Source of the DNA: Pelodera strongyloides
Lineage: Eukaryota; Nematoda; Chromadorea; Rhabditida; Rhabditidae
Reading direction: 5' to 3'
Assembly: GCA_036852015.1 (NCBI GenBank)
Contig: JAANDG010000038.1
Span: 124,001-188,000, forward strand
DNA length: 64,000 nucleotides
Shown here: piece after piece, positions 22,690-34,900 of the stretch
Layout of the letters: each line of letters opens with the position of its first letter
How positions within the stretch are numbered: the first letter of the stretch is position 1
Position numbers and translations under genes: made by a program
The notes under the pieces: generated by a model
What the model was told of the DNA's origin: nothing
Databases searched by the model: none
Seen by the model: only the letters and a program-made list of their open reading frames with translations

Positions 22690-25600
22690 TGCACGCGAAG
22701 AATTTTTTCCCGGTCGTTCAAAAAGCTCAAAAACACCGTACGCCTCATTCGAGATAGCAACCTCAAAAGGTGGACAAGAGGCGCACTATTCCATTTGCAC
22801 CCGATGTGGTGTAAATCGCGGGAGAGTGAATTGCTCTATTGCTGTGCCACGCAAAATGTTGTGTGCGTGTTGTTCGCGGCACCGAACTACGAAGCCAACA
22901 ATATAGTTTACTTTCTTCAGATGCGAATTTCTTCGCACGGCTCGATTGCGTCACCGATCTCCGCGGCAATCGCTCTGCTAATCTGCGCTCTCTCGATTCT
23001 GTGCACAATTTTCCGGCGCGGAATTCGTACAAAGTTTGTGCGCGTCGGTTTCATCGTCTTCTTTATCTGCCACGCGACGAACGCATACTTTGCACATAAG
23101 GTGGCCGTCAATCAGGTGAGCACATAAACTTTGACATTAGGCCCGCGGAATAAGGCTAAGCGTGCCTGCACACAAAAAACTACCCCTGAGGATTCTTCAG
23201 TTAAATAAGCCAGTATAGGCTGGAAAACTCTCCGTTTGTGGGTTTCAATCACAATTTACGCTTCACTGGTGCCCTGTAGTATGTAATTGCTGACAATGAC
23301 TAATGAGCAGTGTGGGCGCACTTACACGTTACAATTAGCTTCGGCTCCGTGAGTAACAGATATCACACAGATAAACCATGTTATTTGTGAAACGTTAAAT
23401 ATGTAGTTTACTTTGCCAATCCTTAAAGGATCGGCAAAGTAAACTACATAGTCACTTCAATTTCGCCTTTTTACTTCAATTTTCAAAAAATATAAAAAGA
23501 TACCTAGAAAAATACCTATCCAATACCGATTTACGGAGCATTTATCACAGGGAAAGAAATCCCTTCGGTTGAGTTTTGATTTTAGACAAAATGGGGTGTT
23601 TTCTAAATCGCAGTGGGACTTGGCCGGTTGCCAATGATGACAAAACAAAGAAAAACCGGGGAAGATGGAAAGTGTCTGCTCTACTGTCTCAGTTGTCGTT
23701 GTCATACTGTACGTAATTAGAACGCAACCGAGGGGATTTCTTTCCCTGGGTTAAATTTTCAGTAAATTGACACAGTAAATGTATTTTTCTATGTACCTTT
23801 TTATGTTTATGGATAATTGAAGTAAAAATACGAATTTGAAGTGACTGCGATCCTTTAATGGCTTACTAATACTTACATTAGCACATACATTAGTATTCGA
23901 AAGAAACTTAAAGGAGGAGGCTCACGAGAATGAAGTGCTCAAATAGTTTCCTCTTATCGAAGGATAAGGGGTTTATCTTCCAAAAAACAAGTAGTATAAG
24001 GTTCAGCGCTTTAGTTTGGAGGATTTAATTAATCTAAGAATTCGAAGTCAAATAAAATAACCTATCGTATGCAAGGTAGACTTCAAAGCTAAACATGCAA
24101 ATTTACAAGTCATTTTGGAAGCCAGCACAAAATTTGCATGCCCACTACGGAAATCAACTATTTTTTACGATCCAAAATTTTGATAGAATTCATAGTTTTA
24201 TATTGATTCACTCCTTCCAGTTAAAAGCTTTTGCATTGTAAAGCATGTCTTTCGGAATTTAATGCCATCATCTTTCGATAAAAGGGAATTATTTGAGCAC
24301 TTCATTCTCGTGAGCCTCCTCCTTTAAAGGGATCGGTTCACCTGAAATAGGGTCTGTTTTTTTGTTTCTTCATTTTCTATAAGGGATAATAAAAATTTGA
24401 AATACAAAAAGTAGTGTGTAGGACAATTACCCTTTCTGCATTCCGGACCGATCACTCCACCACTTTATCAACCAATATCTTTGGGAGTGTTGAAATAGAA
24501 CACTATTTTTGTATTCCAAATTTTTATTATCCCTTACAGACACAATTTAAGGTGAACCGATCCCTTTAAACCGTTGTTTCCAGATCTTCTGCCCTGTCCG
24601 CAATGCGATCCTTTCATTCTGCGCAACTACTCCATTTGCCTGGTTGTTCCTCTATTCATTACATATCTACAGAATGTTGGCGGATGGAAACCCGGCAACC
24701 AGGTATCAATTATTAAGTACCTAACGCTTAAAGCGGTATGACAGCCGTTTAGTGAGAAGCCCAAACAATGTGATTCGAATAAAACATAGTAAGAGAGAAA
24801 CCAGCAAGCCATGCGCACGGAGTCAGGTGCTTTACTTCTTACGATAAATATTACTGAAGCACGAGTACGTATCTCAAATGAAGATTTATAGATGCCACAC
24901 CCTGTTGTGATATGTATGAGGCACACGTACACTCGTGTGGTAATTATGGACGAGAGTTCTTCAAAATACATAGGCACCACTTCAACTCTACAGTACCTCT
25001 CCATTTCAGTGCTGCCGTGTGTCTGTCTGTGGGTCTAGTTCTCCCGTGTCTCCTGTCTTCTGGAACTTTCCTTCTAACTTCGGATTGTTCTCTTCATCCG
25101 AGTGCCTGGCTATTCTGGACAATCGCCATTCCTGTAGTCATCTTCCTTCTCGTAAGTACAAACTACAAAATACAGTGTCCTTAGTACAAACTACAAACAA
25201 AGTTCCTAGCAGTCACTGATTTTGGGGTAATGTATTCTAACCTTGCCGTTTTTTATTTTAATCCTATTATAGTATGTACCTTAGGAACTGAGGTAAGGAC
25301 TGTTTCAAAGTGTTTCTGTTGGATATAACTAAGTATAAGATAAGACATTAGAAAAGTTCCTATGGTCCTGATTAGTATCAGTGCAATCTGTTATCCAGTA
25401 ATGTATTCCAACTAAGGGCATGTCAAGGGGGATTCTGCGCAGAAAGGCATCTCCATGCGCAGACTAAGTAAATCTCAAAAGGCGCCCAATACAGTAACCC
25501 ATAAAAATGGCGCCAGAATAAAATATTTGAGATTTTGTCATAAACGTGAACAAAACAGGCCGCAACGCAAGCCAACGGGCGCGTTGCGGCGAGCCGGTAA

Positions 25601-27798
25601 TTCAAGCCGTCCCGTGGACAGAGATTTGGCTTAGCTCTGTCCGCACGACTAGAATCCCATACTGAAGGAGTTTTTTGGAGGGGTTTGAAATTGTTTTTCT
25701 TCTTACATGAAAGTTTTTGTTTATTTTTATTTTCACTTTCCTTACCTTCAAAACGCAAGCTTTTTTTTGAGCCCAACATGCAAAACCGGCTTGACATTCC
25801 CTTTAAATTTAATTTTAGCTCTCTTTCTACGCCTCGGCCACCTCGTATCTCATCTCTGGTGACAAGCAATACGACGTGATAGTTGTGAAGTTTTCCCTGA
25901 GAAGAACACTATTGCAACATCTACTTTTGGTAAGTGCTGAGTATAAACTGCATGTCTGGTGCCAGCTGAAACCTCGAACGGCTAGGTGGTTTCCTTATAA
26001 GCCACTTCGTTTTGAATGACAATAAGCCATAACTCATGACTCATGACGCAGTCACATCTATGGTGTTCAACGAAGGCACATAATGGAACACATTTACCAT
26101 GCAATGCATGGCAAATTTGACATCACGTGCAATACCGCTTTAAATATTTCAGACCATAGCCACTCTTCTCTACACCGGTTGTGCCATCCTCCTTCCTTTA
26201 TCGTCACTGCCGCAACCATTTACTGAGATTGCAACCAATACAACACTTGTGATTGCTGCACTGTACATCCTTGTATGGTCGTGCTCCGTGTCAAGATCGG
26301 TAAGCAAGGAGATTTCTTAATGCTTCCATTTACATTTACTCTTTCCGTATGACCACCTTAGGCCGGTTAAGAGGATGCTGAATTAGTGGTGAACTGCATT
26401 CTAATAGTTGTAACTGCGCGTTTTTCTAGACTTCCAAGCTTTGCATATAGTTGTGAAGTTGAGCATGGTCGTGTTCAGTGTCCAGATCGGTAGTGGAGTC
26501 TTTAAATCAAATGACACATTCTAAAACGTTTCCAGCTATGTGAAAGAACAGCGCGGCCAGTTTATTGCAGATTTAGACTTCAAAGATATAGCCGTACTCT
26601 GTAGGTGGCTGAATTTTATTGTACGCAGTTTTTTTCAGCTCGCAATATAGCCTACAGTACACCAAACTTTGAATGTAAAAAAAAACCGGCCGAAATATGG
26701 TCTAGAGTACCATGAGCCTGAATCTATAGTAACTGTAGTAACCCGTTTAAACCCAATGGAGCGACATGTTAATGCTATCGTACTTATCGTAAACTTCATA
26801 CTTCATATTTCGTGTTCCAGCAATCACAAAACGCCCAGTTGCACAGTATGTGGATGGATCAAAGTGCACGGAAGAGCGGAGTTCTCGATTCGACGACCGA
26901 ACCACACTGCGATAGCCCACTCATTCCTCACGGTAGGGAGTTTCCTGCCGACTTGTAGTTTGTAGTTTGTAGCCAAGCAAAACTATGGAAAATCTGGTTA
27001 ATGTGCCGCTCGCACACGGTGTGCCCTTCGTGCGCCTCCCCCCTCCCCTCCGAAAGTTCACCTTGCCTGAAAATAATTCCGGCGTTTTCTCATGCTCGCG
27101 CCTTTCTGGCGCACATACAGATCACTGGTTTGTCGGAGTACCTTTTTCTGGTGATACGCCAACTAAACGCGCCATACCTGCGCCTGCGAAACACCGTAGT
27201 TAGTTCGCGCACCGTCGCCCGCGAGCCCGAGTCCATTAGGCGATCACCTCCACTGCTGATTCCTATCCAATTTCCTCCAGACGATCCCGCCGGTTGGATG
27301 CCCGACGTCATCCCGGCTCAGCCAACACACCTGGCATTGTCCAGGGCAGAGAATCCACTAGCCAACACTATCTTGAGTCCCGCATCAAAGATCCTGCAGA
27401 CTTCGGTTGATAGGGATTACGGTATGTTTTTCATATTGCATGAAATTCGCCGAATTTTAGCCGTTATCTGCGTAATGTGAAGGGATTTAACCCCCAAATT
27501 AGGAATTCTAACTTATCACAGCAGAGTGACATGACATAACACACCTTATGTGTTAGACTGGGGTTCTTACTGGTTTCAGAATAGGTTAGAGCAAAATAAT
27601 ACTCGGAATAAGAGAAATAATCTCGATTCCGACCCGTGGCAACTTTTGTTCAGATGTTCTGAGCTGTATGAGCAAACTATTTCAGATGCTATGAGCACTC
27701 TCCCTCGCTTCACCCGATATGAAGACCAGATGGACGATGTATACTACACTTACACCAAGAGAAAACAGCCAACTTCCACATTTGGAAACGATCAATAG
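18330..27798 (+). CDS. Adhesion G-protein-coupled receptor, latrophilin-like; 5' exons missing from window
   Basis: Family B2 surface receptor. Exons: 18330-18458, 19166-19264, 19607-19810, 20354-20486, 21328-21487, 21902-21988, 22379-22514, 22921-23115, 24584-24702, 25010-25151, 25819-25929, 26153-26299, 26821-26932, 27281-27471, 27580-27798; all phases close (about 727 codons). Exons 1-2 encode a hormone-receptor domain ([12 protein letters not shown] ... [13 protein letters not shown]), 3-6 the GAIN region, 7 the GPS (ECVRF, HW, VTCQY). Seven hydrophobic helices follow: exon 8 two, 9 one ([15 protein letters not shown], typical of family B2), 10-11 two, 12 two; then a Pro-rich tail. The GPS lacks the His-Leu/Thr cleavage motif (KETG instead) and two of its four cysteines, so autoproteolysis is unlikely. 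No start codon, signal peptide or lectin domain lies between the duplication junction (18,174) and exon 1. Exon 14 contains a 39-base in-frame GT...AG stretch (27422-27460) that might be an optional intron. Confidence 0.88.
18832..18914 (-). pseudogene. tRNA-like sequence or tRNA relic in GPCR intron 1
   Basis: The minus strand has a good B box (GGGTTCGAATCTC) with a pairable T stem, and an A-box-like CTCAACAGGTAGAGC. The anticodon loop CTATGAA would give anticodon ATG, odd for a eukaryotic tRNA-His. The region between anticodon stem and T stem is long (about 15 bases), and the acceptor arms pair poorly. More likely a decayed tRNA or tRNA-derived element than a working gene. Confidence 0.45.
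19327..19410. repeat. Short direct repeat around ACGTCTGGCCCAACAACT in GPCR intron 2
   Basis: The block ACGTCTGGCCCAACAACTT plus TTTGATC occurs twice about 46 bases apart in a GC-rich stretch. Purpose unknown. Confidence 0.6.
19883..20000. mobile_element. Palindromic element with CTCAGGCGCGTAGC ends
   Basis: CTCAGGCGCGTAGC with GCCGCGTCCGC is mirrored by GCGGACGCGGC and TACGCGCCTGAG over 118 bases in GPCR intron 3. A looser pair of CTCAGGCGCG / CGCGCCTGAG ends is seen at about 47574-47835. Confidence 0.65.
20094..20114. repeat. Interstitial telomere-type array (GCCTAA)n
   Basis: Three and a half copies of the complement of TTAGGC, upstream of GPCR exon 4, continuing into a GC-rich GCCGCGGGGCGCGG stretch. 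Confidence 0.85.
20498..20528. repeat. Interstitial telomere-type array (TTAGGC)n
   Basis: Five hexamers starting 12 bases after the exon 4 donor (20486), in opposite orientation to the array at 20094. Smaller TTAGGC/GCCTAA clusters lie at about 47960-47985, 52110-52125, 52998-53025 and 58637-58648. Confidence 0.88.
20713..21230. mobile_element. 518-bp element with long inverted repeats of GGACAC units
   Basis: GGCTTATTGGATAATACACC at the left end is mirrored at the right end (21211-21230). Each arm of about 85 bases is itself made of GGACACYNTT-type direct repeats. It lies in GPCR intron 4. A fragment of one arm occurs at 47598-47665. A 67-codon internal frame is not recognisable. Confidence 0.8.
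22581..22690. repeat. Purine microsatellite (GA)n/(GAAA)n
   Basis: Low-complexity AG-rich tract in GPCR intron 7. It extends open frames on both strands artificially. Similar CT/GA tracts are at 1285-1316, 17775-17793, 20577-20608 and 45867-45896. Confidence 0.9.
23423..23858. mobile_element. TTAA-flanked element 1 in GPCR intron 8
   Basis: TTAA at 23423-23426 and 23855-23858. The ends AAGGATCG... and ...CGATCCT are inverted, with a conserved AAGTGACT/AGTCACTT block inside. The left end carries an extra 15-base insertion that makes a perfect palindrome with the flanking GTAGTTTACTTTGCC (23404-23448). Confidence 0.72.
23908..24327. mobile_element. TTAA-flanked element 2 in GPCR intron 8
   Basis: TTAA at 23908-23911 and 24324-24327 enclose inverted ends beginning AAGGAGGAGGCTCACGAG that pair over about 40 bases. 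Its right TTAA is also the left TTAA of the next element. Confidence 0.85.
24324..24569. mobile_element. TTAA-flanked element 3 in GPCR intron 8
   Basis: Inverted ends AAGGGATCGGTTCACCT / AGGTGAACCGATCCCTT between TTAA at 24324 and 24566. A second internal inverted pair (AAGGGATAATAAAAATTTG) exists. It ends 14 bases before exon 9, so it supplies most of the sequence just upstream of that acceptor. Confidence 0.85.
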
Positions 27799-28953
27799 CT
27801 ATCAAATAGCAATAGCTACAGTAGCTTACTATTTTAATACTCTCGCTACGGTATCGAGTGGTTTAATAGATACTATGTGTTATAGTTTTATATCGTAAGT
27901 AGTAGATTAATTAATTCAGTCTACTTTGCCACACTTCTGAACCACTTAAAGCGAAATACCGGCCGGTTTTTGAAACGCATCGAGTACTCACTGCTTTCCA
28001 ATGCTTCATATGCAAATGAGCATAAATTTGAATAAAAAATAGACCCCTTTTAGCATAAATTTGAATAAAAAATAGACCCCTTTTAGCATAACTGCATAAC
28101 AATGCTGATATTTGAGATGCGTTTCAAAAACCGGCTGGTATTTCGCTTTAATTGCGAATCTGAACCACTTTAATTGCGCTGTGTTGCTAATAGGTAGGCA
28201 AAAATCTAAGCTAACTTCTATCACACATTTCCATATCACTAGCTAGTCAGTTTCAATTACAAGCTGCCTACCATATTGCCCATATTCTCAGCAGTCACTT
28301 ACTAATTTATTACGTTTTCATTTAAATATGCTTGATCTCATACTACGCGTGATTTTCACAATAAACCGTCTCTTCATCTGCCCTAAAACATGCAACTAAT
28401 TAGAAATTTACCAAGCAACCATGTTTCACAACATTTTACTATTTTCTCAACCAAACCTTGCAAATTACAAATTCGAGCATTCCGAATTAGACAGAAATAT
28501 CAGTGATCCGTGCCATAAGCAAACAACAACAGAAAAACAACTAATTGTAAACCAAAGTCATAACTGAGACAGAGGACCGGGGGGAAGCCAAACAAAACAA
28601 ACTAACAATTCGTAACAATCAAACCAAAAACTTTTCAAATTCGAAAATATCAAACTATTGGAAACAAGACAATTTCTCAAATGACAATTCTTACCAAGTC
28701 AATTTGGCAATTAACAATAGCCATTTGGCACTCATTTCAAATAATACTACTGGTCACATTTTTTTAATTTACCAAAAAAAAACAGATATAAAAATCAAAT
28801 GGTGAAATTGTGAAGTTCTGGCCTAGTCGGAGGACCAAACAAACAACCTCACCACTCTTTAAATTCTTAAACAAGTTCAAATAAAGGATCACCGATAGAC
28901 AAGTAATAAGTATCAAGATTCAGAGTTATGAAGAAAACAAGGCACATGGTAAC
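27799..28953. other. Convergent intergenic region between GPCR and importin 3' ends
   Basis: 1155 bases without a credible exon. It holds a TTAA-flanked GCGAAATACCGG-family element at 27946-28151, whose centre contains a 34-base tandem duplication (about 28019-28086). The rest is AT-rich and should contain the 3'UTRs and polyadenylation sites of both genes; candidate AATAAA signals are at 28360 (plus) and others, not decidable by eye. Confidence 0.55.
27946..28151. mobile_element. TTAA-flanked GCGAAATACCGG-family element
   Basis: Starts TTAAAGCGAAATACCGGCC and ends GGTATTTCGCTTTAA. The core is expanded by a 34-base direct repeat (AGCATAAATTTGAATAAA...). It lies about 150 bases after the GPCR stop codon. 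Confidence 0.88.
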
Positions 28954-31900
28954 TTAAGCTAGAATTTTAGCCAACGTCTCCCTCTTTCCGTCGTCGAGAT
29001 TGGCATTCTGGACACATGCCTGCAAATACACAAATTACTATTCGAGATATTCGGACGGAACAAAACTCCCAATACGGAATAGGCAAAAGCTTGCAGTGGG
29101 ACGTACCGACCTACACAATGTATACTCCATTTCGCTCATTTTTAAAATTTGACCTTTAAAATGTGAAGAAACGTTTAAAGCAGCACAACGGCCGCTTTTC
29201 AAACGTTGATGATAGAGTATTTATGTTACGCTTTTGAGCGCTTTCGCTTGCAAAAGTATCATCCATGTTATCGCAGTTTTCCATAGTGGAATTTTACATA
29301 CAGTAAGAAATTAATTCGCGCGAAAGTGTAACATAAATACTATATAATGGACAATTGCATTCCTACGCATTTATGCAAAGTCAAAGTGAGCTCGCAATTG
29401 CTTGGTTTCATTTTCATTTGCATAAGATACATGAAAAAGCAGTTATCCAAGATACGTTTTAAATGCTATGCTTTAAAGCGAAATACTAGCCCCTTTGGAA
29501 AATTTGCATATGATAAGCAAATCCTATGTATCCTATGCTAATTTTGTACGATCGAAAACAAGCATCCAATACCTGGAAGAGGTCTCCATTCTGCTGTAGA
29601 GCCTTGACAATATTGACGAGTCGCAATCGAACAGCCTCAGAACCCTCGTACTCGCCTTCAAACGCGTCGTTGTGGAAAGCATCAATTATCACAGAGAGAA
29701 CTCGGGACAAGTTGGAGTTGTTCTCACCGAGGGCCTGAAAATAACGGGTACACGCTTATGCTACACTTCCCTACTCAACGCTTCCATTGTAAATAAAGAT
29801 TTGAGAGAGCGAAACACATAAACTATCAGCATATAAGTCTGAGCATATAGATGATATGGCATTTTTCGCTACAGCTGAATTCTGACGTATTTATGCAAAG
29901 TTGCTCGAATTTAGCTCGATTTTTTTATTCGAATTTATGTTCATTTGCATAAGCTGCAGAATAATGCTGGTGTACTCGATGCGTTTCAAAAACCGGCCGG
30001 TATTTCGCTTAAGGACAGGGCGCCTTGTGACACATACATTTCAATAAACAATGTTATTATTATACTCACCAATGGATTATTCGATTCCACCAGGTCAGCC
30101 AAATATCCGTAGATGTGAACGGACTCCTCCTTATCGTGGTACGTGGGCAACCAGGACAAAAAGGCGGGAATCACCTGAAAGAGGCACGATTACTAGGTAC
30201 ATCTAGATTATACATATCTACAAAAGGAAGCTTGCCAGTAAAACGAATGACAGGACAGAGAGTGACGATCATGTTGGGATTAGCACATTCATTCAACCAT
30301 AGACACAAAGTAAATAGTACAGCTAGAAAATTACTGCAATCACCCACTACAGCTAGAAATCATTAGCTGCGTGTTGCTATTGGCTATTCCAACTCTCATT
30401 TTTTGCACACTGAAAAGACGGTTTACAGTTCACATTCAGCTCTTTCAAACAATGAGCTTTTAGCTCAACGAGACAGAACAACAGTTACAAAGTCTTACAC
30501 TTTGATCAATGGGCACGGCTCCTCCGCAGAATTTCAAAATCTTGGCAACCGCTGCAATCGCGTTCTCGGTGGCGACAGAATGTTCCTCGGTGGAGCGGGC
30601 GGCCTTGTCGGCGATCATCTCAGCAAGATGGGGCAGGACAGAGACACACGTCTGTGCGAACACAGAGGTACCCTTCACCGCCATTGCGCCTAAAAAACGC
30701 TCAAATAAACTATGGCACACTTCATGAAACTGTTCGTGTCTAGGGCAGCCACGTAGCCACCGCAATACTTGAAGGAAGAAAGTTCAGTTCATTTAACACG
30801 AGAACTATGTAAAAAAAATCGTAAAGACGTACGGAAATTCAGGTAAGCTGTGTCGACTCAAGAAGGCATAAGGGCGCGCGCCTCATATACTTCGTCAACA
30901 TTATAAAACAGTATAACAACCGGTTTTGGAAGCGGATTTGGGTTAACTGCATTCTCAATGTATTATATGCAAATCAGTATGTTTAGAATAAAAAAAATCG
31001 AGCTGAACACGAGGTCACTAAGCAATACACAGAAACACCGCTGTCCACCATGTTTCAAAATTCGACAGTTCACTGCTTTAACGCGACAACTACGCAAAAA
31101 AAACGTATAGAAGTATGGACAACAAATGAATTGGGCAAACTGAATTTCAGATCCGCAGCTTCAACTCAAGTGTTAAAGGCAACTTCAGATAACATTAAAA
31201 ATGCAAAACGCACCAAATCCATAGGCGGCAGCCTGGCGCACCTCCGGGTACTTGTCCTTGAGTGCGTGAAGGAACGCCGGCAAGAAATGTTGCTGGAGAT
31301 GGACAGCTCGCTCGGGCGCAAATTCGATGATGTCGTCGATCATGCAAATTCCCCACTGTCTGTCCATGTACTCGCGAGACGGGTCCATCAGGCTGACCAT
31401 CTGCTCGACATGCGGCTCAACCACGGGGTAAAATGCATCGCCGAACGTCTAAACAAAACGCGAGTTTAAATTGTAATTCGTACATAGTCTAGTCATAAGT
31501 GGCCCATAGGTCCTAGATACGGTGGTAGGAAGGAAGTTTTCCAGGACATCTACCTCTACGTCCTCTACTAATTAATCAGAAGTTTTGAACTTTGAACACT
31601 GTATTGATTGAACACTCTTGAGTATGATCATTCAGTACAATCATCACAAAAACAAACAAACTAACTTATTAATACAGAAATAGTCCATACTATATGGTAT
31701 TTACAATTCTGAGAATTACCAGAACAATCAGTATCAGGCATACAGATTTTTTTACGTTCGGACATAAACATTGAACCCTGGTAGAACATTTATATATACA
31801 TACCATCATACCAAAATGTACAAAAAAAATCACCTTAAATCCTGAGTGGACAAGGTCTGAGATCCTGCTCACCACCGCGTACTCGTCCTCATCCTCGGCA

Positions 31901-34900
31901 TCAATCTCGTTCACGTCCTCGGGGTCGGCATCCTCATCAACCTGAAGAGACAATCGTATAATAACTTTTATTATTTTTAGTCTTCGCAGCTAGTTTGTTT
32001 CCGATTCGTTGAAAATTAAGGTATAGAAACTCGGGGGTCCAAACATACCCCACTGACACCAGGCACAATTAGTTTCACGTGCCACTAGAATCGACAACGG
32101 CGCAACTAGTCGCAAGTCGCAACTAGTCGCGAGACTGAGCAAATCAGCAAATCCAAAATATCCCCACCTCCTGGGCCTCCTTCTCCTTGAGTCTCTCAAA
32201 GTGTCCGTCCAGTCCCTCCTTGATCACCTCTCCAATTTTACCCACTTCCTCAGCGGTGACGCCCTCAGTACCGAGCACCTAATCGAACACAAAATATAGA
32301 TATAACAGACACCAGGAAATAAAACATATTCGAATTCAGGCTTCCAACTGTATCTGTGTGTAATTAACTACATTAAAATACCACATACATTCTAGTGCGT
32401 ACTCCACATACATTTTGAGCTAGGGCTCCGGTTACCAGGTCTACATTGTTAACAATAAATCAACAATGTGAGGCAGAAGTCGCAGAGCCCCTAAGTGAAA
32501 TAAATAAGAAAAAGGAACCAAAGACGAAAAGTTCAAACCTCAATGCTCTCAGCGATCGAGTTGATGAACTCGGCCGACGCCTCAACATCAATCTCAGTGT
32601 GGAGGCATTCGAGAAGTTGCGGGAAGAAGAACTGAAGAAGTTAAGTGTTAACTGTGTAAGTGAAGTTTATGTGTAAGTTAAGTTTTAGTTTCAAATCTCA
32701 CTATGGTTCTTCAAGAATGTTTAAAAAAAATCAAGGGCGATACAGTACAAACAATGCCAAAGATTTAACTTCTTTCAAAATATACGGTATGAAAAGCAAC
32801 TACGTCAGAATACGGGAATACAGTTACAACTTTCAGCATACATTTCAAAACCAGGATGTTATACCGCTTTAAGACCAACGAATCAAATCAAATCCTACCT
32901 CCCAAATCTTTCTCATCGCTGGCACACCGCCGGCGTTCTTCACACTTTCGATCAAGCACGGAATAACCTCGGCGGCAGCCACGCGAACGCCCTCGTGGAA
33001 AATGAACTTGAGGTTCTTCTGCACAATCGGCATCACCTGCTCGACGTACACGGCAAAGTGTTCTGGAAATGATTGGGATTACGATGGATGGGCGATGGGC
33101 AATACCTAACAATTCACATACTACGTTTCCGAATGCTTACGGTGGCTTTTTTGTCTGACAGTGAACAGAATGAAATTGTAGATGTAGCAAAGACCTGTTG
33201 GCCACCAGTGTATAGAAAATGTGTAAACTTGGAGATGATCGCTTATGGGGTTTCCATGATTCGCACTTGCGAAAATGACAAACCGCTGTCCATGTTCGAG
33301 TCATTTTACATGCATGTCAACTGCCTACCGTAACCCATGCGAATCGCACGTTTGACATGGTCCTGCAGCGAAAGTGTATCAGATCCATACTATTTGAAAT
33401 AGATCCATACTAGATCCAAAATCGATGCGGGACCATGTCATTTATATCGACTTTTTGTCATTTTCGCCAGTGCGAATCGCAAACATGGAAACCCCATCAC
33501 TGTCAGTCGTGTCAGTTGAGGGTCGAAACGAAAAATATGTTTCACTCAACTAGATAAAGTTGTAAAACCCTCGGGAGATGCTTTTTGCGGCACTAACGCC
33601 CCGATTCATGCACATATGAATGCACACAAATACAAAAAAATCTTGCGAGCACGAACACCTGCACTTTTCTGCATACACTACGTCACTTTTTGGCACACTA
33701 CTTGCGCACTATTTTACGACTTCACAACTTGAAAACCTCACCTTTCAGCTCCCTAGCGTAGCAAACGAGCATCTCGCAAGCGGTCGCCTTCTCTTCGATT
33801 CCAGAAGTCCTGATTCCGAACGACTTGTTGTCGCCGACAGAGTGGAAAGTCCACGAGGGGTCCTCCTCTACCTCATCGTCTAAAATATAATAATATCACA
33901 TGATAATTAACTCATATGCTAAAAAATGCTGCAAATTAGACAAGCAAAACAATTTGTAACCAACCAACCTCCGCATTTCAAAAGTTCAAACTCAAAGAAT
34001 ATACAGGTGACAAATAAGTAGCCAAACACAACATCGCCTAGCGTTACGGTCAAGGCATAAACCTCGTCCGGAAATCCTAGTGTTCTGTCCATATATGAGA
34101 CGTCTCTAATATATTTCTGGTTGCACTCCGTTTGGCATGCTTAATATTCTGGTCGCAACGGCGGTATATGGTATGGGAAGCAGCTCAATACCTCCTTCCA
34201 AATTTACGCAATATGCTAATTTGGAGGGTGGTTGGTTTCGTCGGTCAGTTGGTCAGCGGTATTATGCCCAGATTATAGTGAAACTCAAATCGTAAGTCAA
34301 AATACAAAACAATACGCATAGACTTACCATCAACCACTTGCACATCCGGGTTGTATTCCATTGCACGGATGATCGAAGGCATTACCATAGGAAGGTAGGG
34401 AGCGAAGAGTGGGCCAAGGACCTGAAATAAGGAACTATAAACTACAAAGCTCCCTCCTTGTAATATAGCCGAAGCATCAAGTCAGCACCGAACTCCAACT
34501 CAGCCGCTCAGCACGCTCAGCATCGTACACTTCGAGCTGCAAGTGGTGTACAGAATACCCTATGAAACGTGGTTTGTGAAGCTTCTGTGGCACAAATTGC
34601 ATACTATGACAGCAGTTTTCGCGGAAATGCACTTCAACAACCACACGTCATACCACTTTAATTGTAGAAACCGTTACCTTGCAGATTCTCGTCCACGACG
34701 AGATCATGTAAGAACATTGCGGGTCGTCGGGCGATAGGTTCGGCATCACATCGGACAGCATTCCCATAATTTCGGTGGCGTCGGAAGCAAACTTCTCTCG
34801 GCCCACAGCCAATCCGATGAGTGAGATGCACTCGATTGTCTTGCCACGTAGAAGCTGAACAAGAAAGTCATTATAATTATAATAATAGATAATCACTTGG

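Noticed and set aside
22185..22757. 190-codon plus-strand frame ending in Arg/Lys/Glu repeats
   Set aside because: Only 22379-22514 is a GPCR exon; the remainder is intron and a GA microsatellite.
23423..24569. A piggyBac transposase in the TTAA elements
   Set aside because: Elements are under 0.5 kb with no open frame of transposase size or motif; only target-site preference suggests the relationship.
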